Source of the DNA: Streptomyces sp. CG4
Lineage (GTDB): Bacteria; Actinomycetota; Actinomycetes; Streptomycetales; Streptomycetaceae
Length of the DNA: 64,000 nt
Direction: 5' to 3'
Assembly: GCF_041080655.1 (NCBI RefSeq)
Contig: NZ_CP163525.1
Span: 7,874,001-7,938,000, forward strand
Shown: piece after piece, positions 51,917-60,324 of the stretch
Layout: the number at the start of each line of letters is the position of its first letter
How positions within the stretch are numbered: position 1 is the stretch's first letter
Translations under genes and position numbers: made by a program
The notes under the pieces: model-generated
What the model was told of the DNA's origin: nothing
Database searches by the model: none
The model's input: only the letters and a program-made list of their open reading frames with translations

Positions 51917-52717
51917 GTGCAGGTGGAGGCTGACTCGGTGGCCGAACCCGGGGCGCGCGAGCGCGACCCGCGGCGGATCCTGCGGGACGAGACGCTGCTC
52001 GTCCTCGCGCTCTCGCTGGGCGCGAGCGGGGTCTCCGCACTGATCAGCTTCATCGGCTCGGTCACCAAGCCCGGCGGCCTGAAGGACCAGGCGGCCACCC
52101 TCAACGCCTCGGCCGCGCCCGGCCGTCCCTGGCTCGACCTGGCCTGGCAGCTGTTCGGCATCACCACCGCGCTGGTCCCCGTCGCCCTGGTCGCCCACCT
52201 CCTGCTGCGCGAGGGCGTCGGCCTGCGCACCCTCGGCTTCGACCGCACCCGCCCTCGGCCCGACCTGGCCCGGGGCGCCGGGATCGCGGCGGTGATCGGC
52301 AGCACCGGGATCGCCTTCTACCTGGCCGCCCGCGGCCTCGGCTTCAATCTCACGGTCGTCCCCGAGGCGCTGCCGGATGTGTGGTGGAAGTACCCGGTGC
52401 TGATCCTGTCCGCCCTGCAGAACGCGGTCCTCGAAGAGGTCATCGTCGTCGGCTATCTGCTGCGCAGGCTGGGCCAGTTGGGCTGGACTCCGGGAACCGC
52501 GCTGGTGGCCAGCGCGGTCCTGCGCGGCTCGTACCACCTCTATCAGGGCGTCGGCGGCTTCCTCGGCAACATGGTCATGGGCGTGGTGTTCGTGTACCTG
52601 TACCGCCGCTGGGGCCGGGTCGGTCCCCTGGTCGTCGCGCACTCCCTGCTCGACATCGGCGCCTTCGTCGGCTACGCCCTCCTCGCGGGGAAGGTCGGCT
52701 GGCTGCCGACGGCCTGA
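51917..52717 (+). CDS. CPBP-family intramembrane metalloprotease
   Basis: This membrane protein of 266 residues has about seven hydrophobic segments and the CPBP motifs LEEVIVVGYLLRR (the EE pair), SYHLYQGVGGFLGN (His) and HSLLDIG (His). The family is related to CAAX prenyl proteases and bacteriocin-immunity proteins. GTG 51917 has AGGGAGG five bases upstream; an in-frame GTG lies at 51896. Function in this host is unknown. Confidence 0.85.
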   Translation: MQVEADSVAEPGARERDPRRILRDETLLVLALSLGASGVSALISFIGSVTKPGGLKDQAATLNASAAPGRPWLDLAWQLFGITTALVPVALVAHLLLREGVGLRTLGFDRTRPRPDLARGAGIAAVIGSTGIAFYLAARGLGFNLTVVPEALPDVWWKYPVLILSALQNAVLEEVIVVGYLLRRLGQLGWTPGTALVASAVLRGSYHLYQGVGGFLGNMVMGVVFVYLYRRWGRVGPLVVAHSLLDIGAFVGYALLAGKVGWLPTA

Positions 52718-52759
52718 GGACCGAAGGCAGCGCCCGCTCAGCCGTCCGGCTCCACCCGC

Positions 52760-53572
52760 TCAGGCGTGCAGCTCGCCCTCGATGACCGTGACCGCGCGGC
52801 CGGTCAGCAGGGTGCGGTCGCCGCGCAGACCGGTGCGGACCAGGCCGGTGCGGCGGGAGGCCTGCAGCCCGGTGAGGTCGTCGCGGCCGAGGCGCGCCGA
52901 CCAGTGCGGGGCGAGCGCGGTGTGGGCGCTGCCGGTGACCGGGTCCTCGTCGATGCCGACGTTCGGGAAGAAACAGCGGGAGACGAAGTCGTAACCGCGG
53001 GACGGGTCGTCGGCACGGGCGGTGGCGATGACACCGCGCGAGGAGTAGGCGCCGAGGGACCTGTGGTCCGGCGCGAGGCCGAGGACGGTCTTCTCGTCGG
53101 CCAGTTCCACGAGCAGGTCACCGACGTTCGCCCCGGTGTCGAAGGCGGCGACGGGCTCGGCCCCCAGCGCCTCGGCGATCCCGGCCGGGAGCTCGACCCG
53201 GGTCAGCGGGGCGGTCGGGAAGTCGAGGGTGATCGAGCCGTCGTCGGCGGGGGTGGCGATGAGCACGCCGCTGCGGGTGGCGAGCCGCACCGGGCCCTCG
53301 TGGGCGCCGGTGGTGTGCAGGACGTGGGCCGTGGCGAGGGTCGCGTGCCCGCACATCGCCACCTCGGCGACGGGCGTGAACCAGCGCAGCGCCCAGTCCG
53401 CCTCGCCGCCCGCGGGCAACCGGTGGGCGAACGCCGTCTCGGCGTGGTTGACCTCCATGGCGACGTTCTGGAGCCAGTCGTCGTCCGGGAAGACGTCGTC
53501 GAGGAGCAGGACTCCGGCCGGGTTGCCGGCGAAGGGGCGGTCGGTGAAGGCGTCCACGATTCGAATGCGCAT
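52760..53572 (-). CDS. PhzF-family isomerase/epimerase-like protein
   Basis: The 270-residue protein has the typical N-terminus VDAFTDRPFAGNPAGV, the catalytic glutamate in NHAETAF, and the C-terminal DEDPVTGSAHTAL loop. PhzF proteins catalyse proton transfers, as in phenazine synthesis, but most homologues act on unknown substrates. No phenazine genes are near. It converges on the CPBP gene with 42 bases between stops. Confidence 0.9.
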   Translation of the reverse strand: MRIRIVDAFTDRPFAGNPAGVLLLDDVFPDDDWLQNVAMEVNHAETAFAHRLPAGGEADWALRWFTPVAEVAMCGHATLATAHVLHTTGAHEGPVRLATRSGVLIATPADDGSITLDFPTAPLTRVELPAGIAEALGAEPVAAFDTGANVGDLLVELADEKTVLGLAPDHRSLGAYSSRGVIATARADDPSRGYDFVSRCFFPNVGIDEDPVTGSAHTALAPHWSARLGRDDLTGLQASRRTGLVRTGLRGDRTLLTGRAVTVIEGELHA

Positions 53573-53616
53573 GACGCGACGCTAGCGGCTGCGACGAGCC
53601 TCGCCCCAAGGCCAAT

Positions 53617-54069
53617 TCACGAGTCCTGGCACGTTTTCCGCAGGCCGGCGGCCCGCATCCGTGCCCACGGGGCGAGCTGGGCGACGCCGAACGAGACCTC
53701 CACCGCGAGGAACGGCCACAGCACCCCGGGCCCGCCGTGCGCCAGCGCGTATGCCTGCCAGAGGGAGAAGAGGGCGCGGGCGGTGCCGTCGAGCAGTCCG
53801 TGCAGCGGCAGCGGTCGTACGACGCGCAGTACGGCCCAGACCACCACGACCGAGCCCATCAGGTTGGCGTACAGGGTCTGCAGGGGGGTGAGCGCGGGCA
53901 TGGCGCCGAGACCGGTCGCGTCGCCGCCGGCCGACAGCAGGTGATGCAGCAGCGCATACGTCCAGGGTGTCGCGAACCCGGCCGTGACGATCAGGTCGTA
54001 CCAGCCGCTGACGCGGACGAGGCGCAGATAGGCGGGGGACGGGAAGGAAGAAGGGGGCATGGCAGGCAC
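53617..54069 (-). CDS. Hypothetical membrane protein under a MerR-type promoter
   Basis: This 150-residue protein has four predicted membrane segments and no recognised family. GTG 54069 and ATG 54060 (MPPSSFPSPAYLRLVRV) are both possible; GAGGTG precedes the latter. It is transcribed away from the MerR gene, from a promoter with the long spacer expected of a MerR target. Confidence 0.65.
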   Translation of the reverse strand: MPAMPPSSFPSPAYLRLVRVSGWYDLIVTAGFATPWTYALLHHLLSAGGDATGLGAMPALTPLQTLYANLMGSVVVVWAVLRVVRPLPLHGLLDGTARALFSLWQAYALAHGGPGVLWPFLAVEVSFGVAQLAPWARMRAAGLRKTCQDS

Positions 54070-54108
54070 CTCGGGGGCTCAGGGTCGGGACTCGCTCGGG
54101 CGTCGCCC

Positions 54109-54140
54109 ACGCTAGACAGCGGAGTACGCTCCAAGGTCAA
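54109..54140 (-). promoter_or_regulatory. MerR-type promoter with 19-20 bp spacer and operator
   Basis: On the minus strand, TTGACC (54140-54135) and CTAGCG or TAGCGT (54115-54110 or 54114-54109) are 19 or 20 bases apart. The palindrome GGAG-CGTA-CTCC fills the spacer at 54121-54132. Such overlong spacers with a central dyad are the hallmark of MerR-activated promoters. It reads into the membrane-protein gene and is immediately before the MerR gene. Confidence 0.75.
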
Positions 54141-54177
54141 GTCGACCGGGCGGCGGGGACCAGGCGGTGGGGGAGCC

Positions 54178-54699
54178 ATGCGGATCGGAGAACTGGCCGC
54201 GCGTACGGGCCTGTCGAAGGACACCCTGCGCTTCTACGAGAAGATCGGCCTGCTCGACGGCGCCCGGCTGCCCAACGGCTACCGCGACTTCCCGCCGGAG
54301 ACGGTGATCTGGCTGCGCTACGTCCGCACCGCGCAGGCGCTCGGCTTCACGCTGGCCGAGATCGCCCGGCACGGCGCGGAACTGCGGGACGCCCCGGACA
54401 GCGCCGAGGCCCTGTCCGCCCTGTTCCAGGACAAGATCCGGGTCATCGACGCGCGCATGGCCGAACTGACCGCCCTCCGCGCGGACCTGACCTCCCGCGT
54501 GGGCACGGGCTGTCCGCTGCGGGCGGCGGAACGGGCGGTCCAACGGGGCGGCGTCGCTGCGGAGTTGGCGGAGACGATGACGGCTGAAGGTACGTGTCAG
54601 TCGTCCTCGGACGCTCCCGGACGCTCTTCCTCAGCCTGCGCGGCGCACTCGTGTCAGTCTCCGGGCCGGAGCAAGGCCCGGCTGCCTGGTGATGGATAG
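54178..54699 (+). CDS. MerR-family regulator
   Basis: The 173-residue protein has the MerR HTH (MRIGELAARTGLSKDTLRFYEKIGLLDGAR, residues 1-30) and a coiled-coil dimerisation helix. The C-terminus is longer than in typical members and carries cysteines at TGCPL, GTCQ, SACAAHSCQ, so thiol or metal sensing is possible. ATG 54178 has a GGGGGAG site. The adjacent long-spacer promoter is the likely target. Confidence 0.85.
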   Translation: MRIGELAARTGLSKDTLRFYEKIGLLDGARLPNGYRDFPPETVIWLRYVRTAQALGFTLAEIARHGAELRDAPDSAEALSALFQDKIRVIDARMAELTALRADLTSRVGTGCPLRAAERAVQRGGVAAELAETMTAEGTCQSSSDAPGRSSSACAAHSCQSPGRSKARLPGDG

Positions 54700-54708
54700 G
54701 CTCCGTGC

Positions 54709-55146
54709 ATGAACGTCCGTGTAGACATCGCCCGGGAAGCGAGCCAGGAACTCGTCGACGCCTTCGGCCGGCTGTTGCCGCAGCTGTCGTCGACGGCGAA
54801 GCCCCTCGACCGCGAAGCAGTCGACCGGATGGTGACCTGTGACGCCAACACGGTGCTGGTCGCCCGGACGTCCGAGGCGATCATCGGGACCCTGACTCTG
54901 GTGCTGTTGCCCCTGCCGTCCGGTCTGCGGGCCCGTATCGAAGACGTGGTCGTCGACCGTGCGGCGCGAGGCCAGGGAGTTGCCGGCCTGCTCACCGAGG
55001 AAGCCGTGCGGATCGCCCGGGAGGCGGGCGCCCGGACGGTGGACCTCACCTCCCGGCCGGATCGTGCGGCAGCGAACCGGCTCTACGAGCGCCTCGGCTT
55101 CCGAGCCAGGCCGTCGACCGTCTACCGCTTTCCGCTCGACGGGTAG
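54709..55146 (+). CDS. GNAT-family N-acetyltransferase
   Basis: This 145-residue enzyme has the acetyl-CoA loop VVDRAARGQGVAGLLTEEAV (near residues 81-100) and the C-terminal LYERLGFRARPSTVYRF. The acyl acceptor is not predictable. The ATG is 10 bases downstream of the MerR stop. Confidence 0.87.
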   Translation: MNVRVDIAREASQELVDAFGRLLPQLSSTAKPLDREAVDRMVTCDANTVLVARTSEAIIGTLTLVLLPLPSGLRARIEDVVVDRAARGQGVAGLLTEEAVRIAREAGARTVDLTSRPDRAAANRLYERLGFRARPSTVYRFPLDG

Positions 55147-55157
55147 AGAACTCCACT

Positions 55158-55186
55158 CTCGCGGACACGTCGATCGTGTCCGTGAG
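55158..55186. terminator. Bidirectional hairpin between GNAT and AtpF-like genes
   Basis: CTCGCGGACACG-TCGAT-CGTGTCCGTGAG forms a 12-bp stem with one G-U pair between converging genes. Confidence 0.7.
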
Positions 55187-55206
55187 GTGAGGTGGGGAAA
55201 CGGGCT

Positions 55207-55713
55207 CTACTGCAAACCTGCCGCGCTCCGCGCGTCGAGGTCTGAGAAGAAGCGGTCCACGATCCCGCTGTCGGCGACATCGAGGGGCTCGCCGACCACC
55301 CGACCGGCCAGCTCCGTGGCCAACGACACGACGTCTCCCCGTAGTTCCGTTTCCGCAATGAGCCGATCGGCCGCGAGCCGTGCCTGAGCTTCCGCAATCA
55401 TCGCGTCGCGTTCCCGGAGGCCCTCGGCGCGGATCTCGGCGATCAGTTGCGTGCCCTGCTCCAAAGCCTCCTGCCGCAGGCGGGCCACCTCGTGTCGGGC
55501 CTCGGCCAGTTCCTCGCGATATTCGGCGAGGACTTCACGGGCTTCCGTCGCCAGCTGTTCGGCGCGTTCCGCCTGGCCCTCGATGGCGTCCTTCCGTTCG
55601 TCGAGGACCTTGTTGATGCGCGGAAGGAGAACCTTGGTCATGCACACGAAGACCACAGCGAAGCTCACCATGCCGATGAGTGTCTCCGCGGGCCCAGGTA
55701 TCAGAATGCCCAT
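55207..55713 (-). CDS. Orphan ATP-synthase b-subunit-like protein
   Basis: This 168-residue protein has one N-terminal membrane helix (residues 9-31, ETLIGMVSFAVVFVCMTKVLL) and a long charged coiled coil (about 35-140) with RINKVLDERKDAIEGQAERAEQL, as in F1Fo b subunits. It ends with VVGEPLDVADSGIVDRFFSDL. No other atp gene is near; the normal atp operon lies elsewhere in Streptomyces. It could be a stress variant stator or a different membrane stalk. TACGCT ends six bases before the ATG, so the mRNA may be leaderless. Confidence 0.78.
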   Translation of the reverse strand: MGILIPGPAETLIGMVSFAVVFVCMTKVLLPRINKVLDERKDAIEGQAERAEQLATEAREVLAEYREELAEARHEVARLRQEALEQGTQLIAEIRAEGLRERDAMIAEAQARLAADRLIAETELRGDVVSLATELAGRVVGEPLDVADSGIVDRFFSDLDARSAAGLQ

Positions 55714-55729
55714 GTCAAGAGCGTAGCGG

Positions 55730-55747
55730 CGTTACGCGACCGTTACG
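55730..55747. promoter_or_regulatory. Direct repeat upstream of the AtpF-like gene
   Basis: CGTTACG occurs at 55730-55736 and 55741-55747, spaced one helical turn, near the likely promoter of the b-subunit-like gene. A regulator site is inferred only. Confidence 0.35.
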
Positions 55748-55837
55748 GTGCGCTTTGGGTAAGAGTCCGCCACCGTCTGGGGCACCCTCGGCTTCCTCGG
55801 TAGCCGCTCCAGAAGGGTGTTGTCATGCGATCGGTTC

Positions 55838-55875
55838 CGATATATCGTTGAGGCATCGCGAACGATACGCGATGC
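55838..55875. promoter_or_regulatory. Operator cluster upstream of the PadR gene
   Basis: Three overlapping symmetries lie here: the palindrome CGATATATCG at 55838-55847, TATCGTT-N11-AACGATA at 55843-55867, and GCATCGCG-N7-CGCGATGC at 55853-55875. PadR proteins usually repress themselves through sites of this kind. Confidence 0.6.
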
Positions 55876-55912
55876 AGACGTGACAGATCAGCGATGGAAT
55901 GGAGTGATCGCG

Positions 55913-56539
55913 ATGCGTACCCACGGATTCGAGCGTGGACATCGGCACGAGGGCCCCGGCCCGCGCGGCATGGGTGGATTCGACGGGCGGCGGGCCGCCT
56001 TCGGGCCCTTCGGCCCGGGTGGACCCGGGTTCGGCCCTGGCGGCCCGGGATTCGGCCCCGGCCCCTGGGGGCCCAGGGGCCGCGGTGGCCCGAGGGGGCG
56101 GGCGCGGCGCGGTGATGTGCGGGCCTCGATCCTGGCCCTGCTCAAGGACCGCCCCATGCACGGCTACGAAATGATCCAGGAGATCGCCGAACGCAGCGGC
56201 GGCGCATGGAAGCCCAGCCCCGGCTCGGTCTATCCCACGCTTCAGCTGCTGGAGGACGAGGGCCTGATCGCCAGTGAGAGCGAGGGCGGCAAGAAGCTGT
56301 TCGCCCTCACCGAGGACGGGCGCTCCGCCGCCGACGAGGGGCCGGACGCGCCTTGGGAGGAGGCCTCACGCGGGGTCGACTGGGAGGCCCTCGGCGAGAT
56401 CCGCCAGGCCGGCTTCGGTCTGATGGAGGCCTTCGGGCAGGTCTGGAAGACGGGCAGCAAGGAACAGCGCGATAAGGCGCTGGCCGTCATCAACGAGGCC
56501 CGCAAGAAGCTGTACCTGATCCTCGCCGACGAACACTGA
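55913..56539 (+). CDS. PadR-family regulator with Gly/Pro-rich N-terminus
   Basis: The 208-residue protein has a winged helix (about residues 66-145: RASILALLKDRPMHGYEMIQEIAERSGGAWKPSPGSVYPTLQLLE) and a C-terminal dimerisation helix. The first 65 residues are Gly-, Pro- and Phe-rich, made of imperfect GPGGPGF repeats. ATG 55913 has GGAGTG upstream. Autoregulation through the dense palindromes before the gene is likely. Confidence 0.88.
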   Translation: MRTHGFERGHRHEGPGPRGMGGFDGRRAAFGPFGPGGPGFGPGGPGFGPGPWGPRGRGGPRGRARRGDVRASILALLKDRPMHGYEMIQEIAERSGGAWKPSPGSVYPTLQLLEDEGLIASESEGGKKLFALTEDGRSAADEGPDAPWEEASRGVDWEALGEIRQAGFGLMEAFGQVWKTGSKEQRDKALAVINEARKKLYLILADEH

Positions 56540-56556
56540 GTTCGCGGGTGGGGTGA

Positions 56557-56590
56557 GGCGCCCCGCGCGGTGATCCGTGCGGGGCGCCTT
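56557..56590. terminator. Bidirectional terminator between PadR and SRPBCC genes
   Basis: AGGCGCCCCGC and GCGGGGCGCCT form a perfect 11-bp stem with a 12-base loop between converging genes, followed by TT on the plus strand. Confidence 0.75.
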
Positions 56591-56643
56591 CGCGTGCCCG
56601 GGGTCCGCCGAGTGCGCCTTCGAAATGCCCGGTCCGACCCGGC

Positions 56644-57072
56644 TCAGACCACCAGTCCGGCCAGCTTGCGCAGTGACTCGTTCAGGGCCGCCGTCGCCGA
56701 GTCCTTCAGCTTGCCCGCCATCAGCGACACCGCGGCGCCGGTGAACTCGCCGTCGACGCGTACGGACGTGGCGTCGCCGTCGGGGGTGAGGGTGTAGCGG
56801 GTGGCGACCGTCACCGCCATCGGGCCCTTGCCGCGGATCGCGAACACCCGCGCCGGCTCAAGTTCCTCGATGGTCCAGTCGACCTCGGCCGGGAAACCCA
56901 TCAGCTTCATGTTCTCCTGGAACATGCCGCCCACGGCCAGGGTCTCCGGGCCGCCCTTGGGAAAGCTCGTGTGGGTGGCGTTCCACTCCCCGTACGACGA
57001 CCAGTCGGTGAGCTGGGCCCACACCTTCTCGGCCGGTGCCTGGATGCGTGCCTCCGCGCTGACTTCGGCCAT
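56644..57072 (-). CDS. SRPBCC-family lipid/small-ligand-binding protein
   Basis: This 142-residue protein has the START-like fold start EARIQAPAEKVWAQLTDWSSYGEWN and a long C-terminal helix. The type-II polyketide cyclase/dehydrase subfamily is the nearest. AAGGGG lies before ATG 57072. It is conserved but without a known substrate. Confidence 0.85.
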   Translation of the reverse strand: MAEVSAEARIQAPAEKVWAQLTDWSSYGEWNATHTSFPKGGPETLAVGGMFQENMKLMGFPAEVDWTIEELEPARVFAIRGKGPMAVTVATRYTLTPDGDATSVRVDGEFTGAAVSLMAGKLKDSATAALNESLRKLAGLVV

Positions 57073-57421
57073 ACGACCACCCCTTCGGAATCGGGCGTAG
57101 CGGGCTACGGTGTCGCGGAACGTAGCCGCAGGGGCGCGAACATTCAATACTGATGAACCGTCAGAGATGCGGGTCGGCGGGCACGGACCCCCACCCCGGT
57201 CGGCCCACCCTGGCCGGCCCGCCACCCCGGTCGGCCCACCCGGCGTATCGCCGCCGCGTCGAACCGATCCCGTGCGCGCGGGAAGGCGCCCTCGTCGCGA
57301 CGCGCGCCCCCTGGGCCGGACCGGCCGAATCTCGCCCGTCGGTCAGATCTCCTCCGTAAGGATGAGATGCAGCGCGTCGATGTCCACTCTGCGTGGGACG
57401 CGAAGATGGTTCCACTCGTGG
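57073..57421. other. Gap with a 20-bp direct repeat
   Basis: The gap between the divergent SRPBCC and Clp-N genes contains CCACCCCGGTCGGCCCACCC at 57191-57210 and again at 57222-57241. No gene, hairpin or clear promoter was recognised. Confidence 0.5.
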
Positions 57422-58057
57422 ATGACTCGGCCCGTTGCGGCTGATGGGGTAGCGGTTGTGCAACCCCGTACTGCCCACCGGACCGCCCACGACCAGGCGG
57501 CCGCACACCTGGACGACGATGCCGCGCTCGGCGCAGAGCTGACGGCGGTGGTCGCCGGTGCCCGCCGGAGGGCCGTGCGGGACGGGGACCGGCAGATCGA
57601 CACGGCCCATCTGCTGCACTCCCTCCTGGAACACGACCCCGAGGTCCGCGCCGCCGTCGGCGGCCCGCCGCAGCTCGCCCGGCTCCTCGGTTACCTGGTG
57701 CAGCGCAGCATCGGCTACGGACTGCGCTGGCAGGGCAGCGTGGAGGACTCCGGCACGCTCGCGGTCGTCCCCGCCACGGCAGCCGTCCGTGCCGAGGCGG
57801 CCGTTCCCGGCGCACGGGAGCCCAGGGACACCGCAGGCTGGTCGCCCGCCGCAGCCGACGCTCTGGCCGGCGCCCGCGAGCGCGCCCGGCTGCGCGGCGA
57901 ACCCCGCGTCTCCGGCGTCGACCTGCTCGCCGCGCTCAGCGCGGACCCGGGGTCCCGGGCCGTCGAGGTGCTCGAACGGGCCGGCATCCGCGACCTGAAC
58001 ACCCGGCTCGCGGCCGGCGCCGAGGAGTGCGCCGGCGACGGCGAGCCGGCCCGCTGA
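57422..58057 (+). CDS. Orphan Clp N-terminal domain protein
   Basis: The 211-residue protein has Clp-N repeats (residues 40-110: QIDTAHLLHSLLEHDPEVRAAVGG and a second block near 150-200) but no AAA+ ATPase module. Clp-N domains bind substrates or adaptors for Clp proteases, so this may be an adaptor or a sequestered stress protein. The start at ATG 57422 (MTRPVAADG) is uncertain because no ribosome site is clear; GTG 57458 is the alternative. Confidence 0.72.
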   Translation: MTRPVAADGVAVVQPRTAHRTAHDQAAAHLDDDAALGAELTAVVAGARRRAVRDGDRQIDTAHLLHSLLEHDPEVRAAVGGPPQLARLLGYLVQRSIGYGLRWQGSVEDSGTLAVVPATAAVRAEAAVPGAREPRDTAGWSPAAADALAGARERARLRGEPRVSGVDLLAALSADPGSRAVEVLERAGIRDLNTRLAAGAEECAGDGEPAR

Positions 58058-58174
58058 CGGCCCCACAGAGAGCCCCGTACATAGCCCCGAACATGGCCCG
58101 CACGTAGCCCCGCACGTCCAGCTCCTGAGACAGGTGTCATAGGGGATGACGCTCATGTCGCCGCCTGTCATCAT

Positions 58175-59179
58175 GTGCCGGTGCAGACGTCAGAGAGCAG
58201 TCAGGGCAGCCGCGGCAAGGGCGTCGGGCTCGGTCTCGCGCTCGCCTCGGCACTCGCCTTCGGCGGGTCCGGAGTGGCCGCCAAGCCGCTCATCGAGGCA
58301 GGCCTCGACCCGCTCCACGTGGTCTGGCTGCGGGTGGCCGGTGCGGCCCTGGTCATGCTGCCGCTCGCCGTGCGGCACCGCGCGCTGCCGCGCCGCCGGC
58401 CCGCGCTGCTCGCCGGGTTCGGACTGCTCGGCGTCGCCGGTGTCCAGGCCTGCTACTTCGCCGCGCTCTCCCGGATCCCGGTGGGCGTGGCCCTGCTCAT
58501 CGAGTACCTGGCTCCCGCGCTGGTGCTGGGCTGGGTGCGGTTCGTGCAGCGGCGGCCCGTGATGCGGGCCGCCGCGCTCGGCGTGGTCCTCGCGGCCGGC
58601 GGCCTCGCCTGTGTGGTGGAGGTCTGGTCGGGGCTGAGCTTCGACGCCCTCGGCCTGCTGTTCGCCCTCGCTGCCGCCTGCTGCCAGGTCGGCTACTTCG
58701 TCCTGGCCGATCACGGCGGTGACGCGGGCGAGGAGGCACCGGACCCGCTCGGCGTCATCGCCTACGGCCTGCTCGTCGGCGCCCTCGTGCTGACGGCCGT
58801 CGCCCGCCCCTGGACCATGCGCTGGTCGGTGCTCACCGGTTCCGCGGACATGAACGGCACCGCCGTACCGGCCGCCGTCCTGCTCGGCTGGATCGTGCTG
58901 ATCGCCACCGTCGTCGCGTACGTCACCGGGGTGCTGTCCGTACGCCGGTTGTCCCCGCAGGTCGCGGGTGTCGTCGCCTGCCTGGAGGCGGTCATCGCGA
59001 CCGTGCTGGCCTGGGTGCTGCTCGGCGAGCACCTGTCCGCGCCGCAGATCGTCGGCGGGGCCGTCGTCCTGTTCGGCGCGTTCATCGCCCAGTCCTCGAC
59101 CCCCGCCAAGGGCTCCGCCGAGCCGGTGGCCGCGGGCGGGCCGGAACGGGAGTTGTCCGAGCGTCGTACGTCCGCCTAA
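58175..59179 (+). CDS. EamA/DMT-family transporter (first)
   Basis: This is a 334-residue protein with ten hydrophobic segments in two five-helix repeats, the drug/metabolite transporter layout. EamA repeats are clear (GGSGVAAKPLIEAGLDPLHVVWLRV and VACLEAVIATVLAWVLLGEHLSAPQIVGG). The ligand is unknown. It is one of three EamA genes in this 5.5-kb segment. Confidence 0.87.
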   Translation: MPVQTSESSQGSRGKGVGLGLALASALAFGGSGVAAKPLIEAGLDPLHVVWLRVAGAALVMLPLAVRHRALPRRRPALLAGFGLLGVAGVQACYFAALSRIPVGVALLIEYLAPALVLGWVRFVQRRPVMRAAALGVVLAAGGLACVVEVWSGLSFDALGLLFALAAACCQVGYFVLADHGGDAGEEAPDPLGVIAYGLLVGALVLTAVARPWTMRWSVLTGSADMNGTAVPAAVLLGWIVLIATVVAYVTGVLSVRRLSPQVAGVVACLEAVIATVLAWVLLGEHLSAPQIVGGAVVLFGAFIAQSSTPAKGSAEPVAAGGPERELSERRTSA

Positions 59180-59189
59180 GGTGCTGGTC

Positions 59190-59228
59190 ATGCCGTCCAC
59201 GCTCGTCCTTCCGCCCCCGGCCGCCTGA
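59190..59228 (+). CDS. Possible 12-residue leader peptide
   Basis: ATG 59190 opens MPSTLVLPPPAA and stops at 59228, 11 bases after the first EamA stop and before a GC-rich inverted region preceding the second EamA gene. The peptide has no strong ribosome site. It could be a leader or chance; a leader is a weak inference. Confidence 0.25.
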   Translation: MPSTLVLPPPAA

Positions 59229-59368
59229 GGCGGGCCTCCGGGACACCCGCCCGGCGCCGTCGCGCCGGGCCGGACGGTGCTGCCCGCAGATGAAGTCCAC
59301 GCGCCCCGCAGCAGCGGGCCGCTCTCGAACTTCCGCACCGATGCGTGCGTTTCTGCGGAGAGATTCCC

Positions 59369-60319
59369 TTGTCGACGTCGAACCCTGCTTCTGGCCTGCC
59401 CGTCGGGCGCGGCCTGCTCTATCTGATCATCACGGGTGCCGCCTGGGGCACCGCCGGGGCCGCCGCCTCCCTGGTCTACCGAGCCAGTGACATGGGCGCC
59501 TTCGGGCTGTCCTTCTGGCGCTGCGCGCTGGGCCTGCTCCTGCTGCTCGCCGGACGCGGGCTGCGCCCTCGTGTCCGTCCGGCCGCCACCGCACCCCTGG
59601 CCCGCAGGGCCGGCCGGGTCCTCGCCACCGGCCTCGGTCTCGCGGTGTTCCAGACCGCCTACTTCGCCGCCGTGGAGTCCACAGGGCTGGCCGTGGCCAC
59701 CGTCGTCACCCTCGGCGCCGGGCCCGTGCTCATCGCGCTCGGCGCCCGGCTGCTGCTCGGCGAACGGCTCGGCGCCGGCGGGGTGCTGGCCGTCGCCGGG
59801 GCGCTCGCCGGGCTGGCCGTGCTGACCTTCGGCGGCTCGGCCGCGACCGTACGCCCGGCGGGTATGCTGCTGGCGCTCGTCTCGGCCGCGGGCTACGGCG
59901 CCATGACCCTGCTGACCCGCTGGTGGGGGAGGGCCGGCTGCGCCGACGCCTCCGACACCACCGCCGGGGCGTTCGCGGTGAGCGCCCTGTGCCTGCTGCC
60001 GTGCGCACTGCACGAGGGTCTGCTCCCGCACACCGCCCATCCGGCGCGGCTGCTGTGGCTCGTGCTCTACATCGCCGCCGTGCCCACGGCGCTCGCGTAC
60101 GCCCTGTACTTCGCCGGAGCGGCCGTCGTACGGTCTGCCACCGTCTCCGTGATCATGCTCCTGGAGCCGGTGACCGCGGCCGTGCTCGCCGTCGTCCTGC
60201 TCGGGGAGCGGCTGACGGCGACCACCGCGGGCGGCACCCTGCTCCTGCTCGGCGCGGTCGCGGGCCTCGCCGCGAGCGAGGCCCGCGGGGCGGGCGGCCG
60301 GGAGTCGCTCCCGGCGTGA
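59369..60319 (+). CDS. EamA/DMT-family transporter (second)
   Basis: The 316-residue protein has ten hydrophobic segments and the EamA block LLEPVTAAVLAVVLLGERLTATTAGG. TTG 59369 is preferred because GGAGAG lies seven bases upstream and gives MSTSNPASGLPVGRG; the longer frame from 59345 is weaker. It is 189 bases downstream of the first EamA gene. Confidence 0.82.
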   Translation: MSTSNPASGLPVGRGLLYLIITGAAWGTAGAAASLVYRASDMGAFGLSFWRCALGLLLLLAGRGLRPRVRPAATAPLARRAGRVLATGLGLAVFQTAYFAAVESTGLAVATVVTLGAGPVLIALGARLLLGERLGAGGVLAVAGALAGLAVLTFGGSAATVRPAGMLLALVSAAGYGAMTLLTRWWGRAGCADASDTTAGAFAVSALCLLPCALHEGLLPHTAHPARLLWLVLYIAAVPTALAYALYFAGAAVVRSATVSVIMLLEPVTAAVLAVVLLGERLTATTAGGTLLLLGAVAGLAASEARGAGGRESLPA

Positions 60320-60324
60320 CCGCC

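Noticed and set aside
57343..57500. Minus-strand peptide VIHEWNHLRVPRRVDIDAL as a gene remnant
   Set aside because: It looks protein-like but has no start, and the upstream part of the frame is opposite the Clp-N gene. No homologue could be named.
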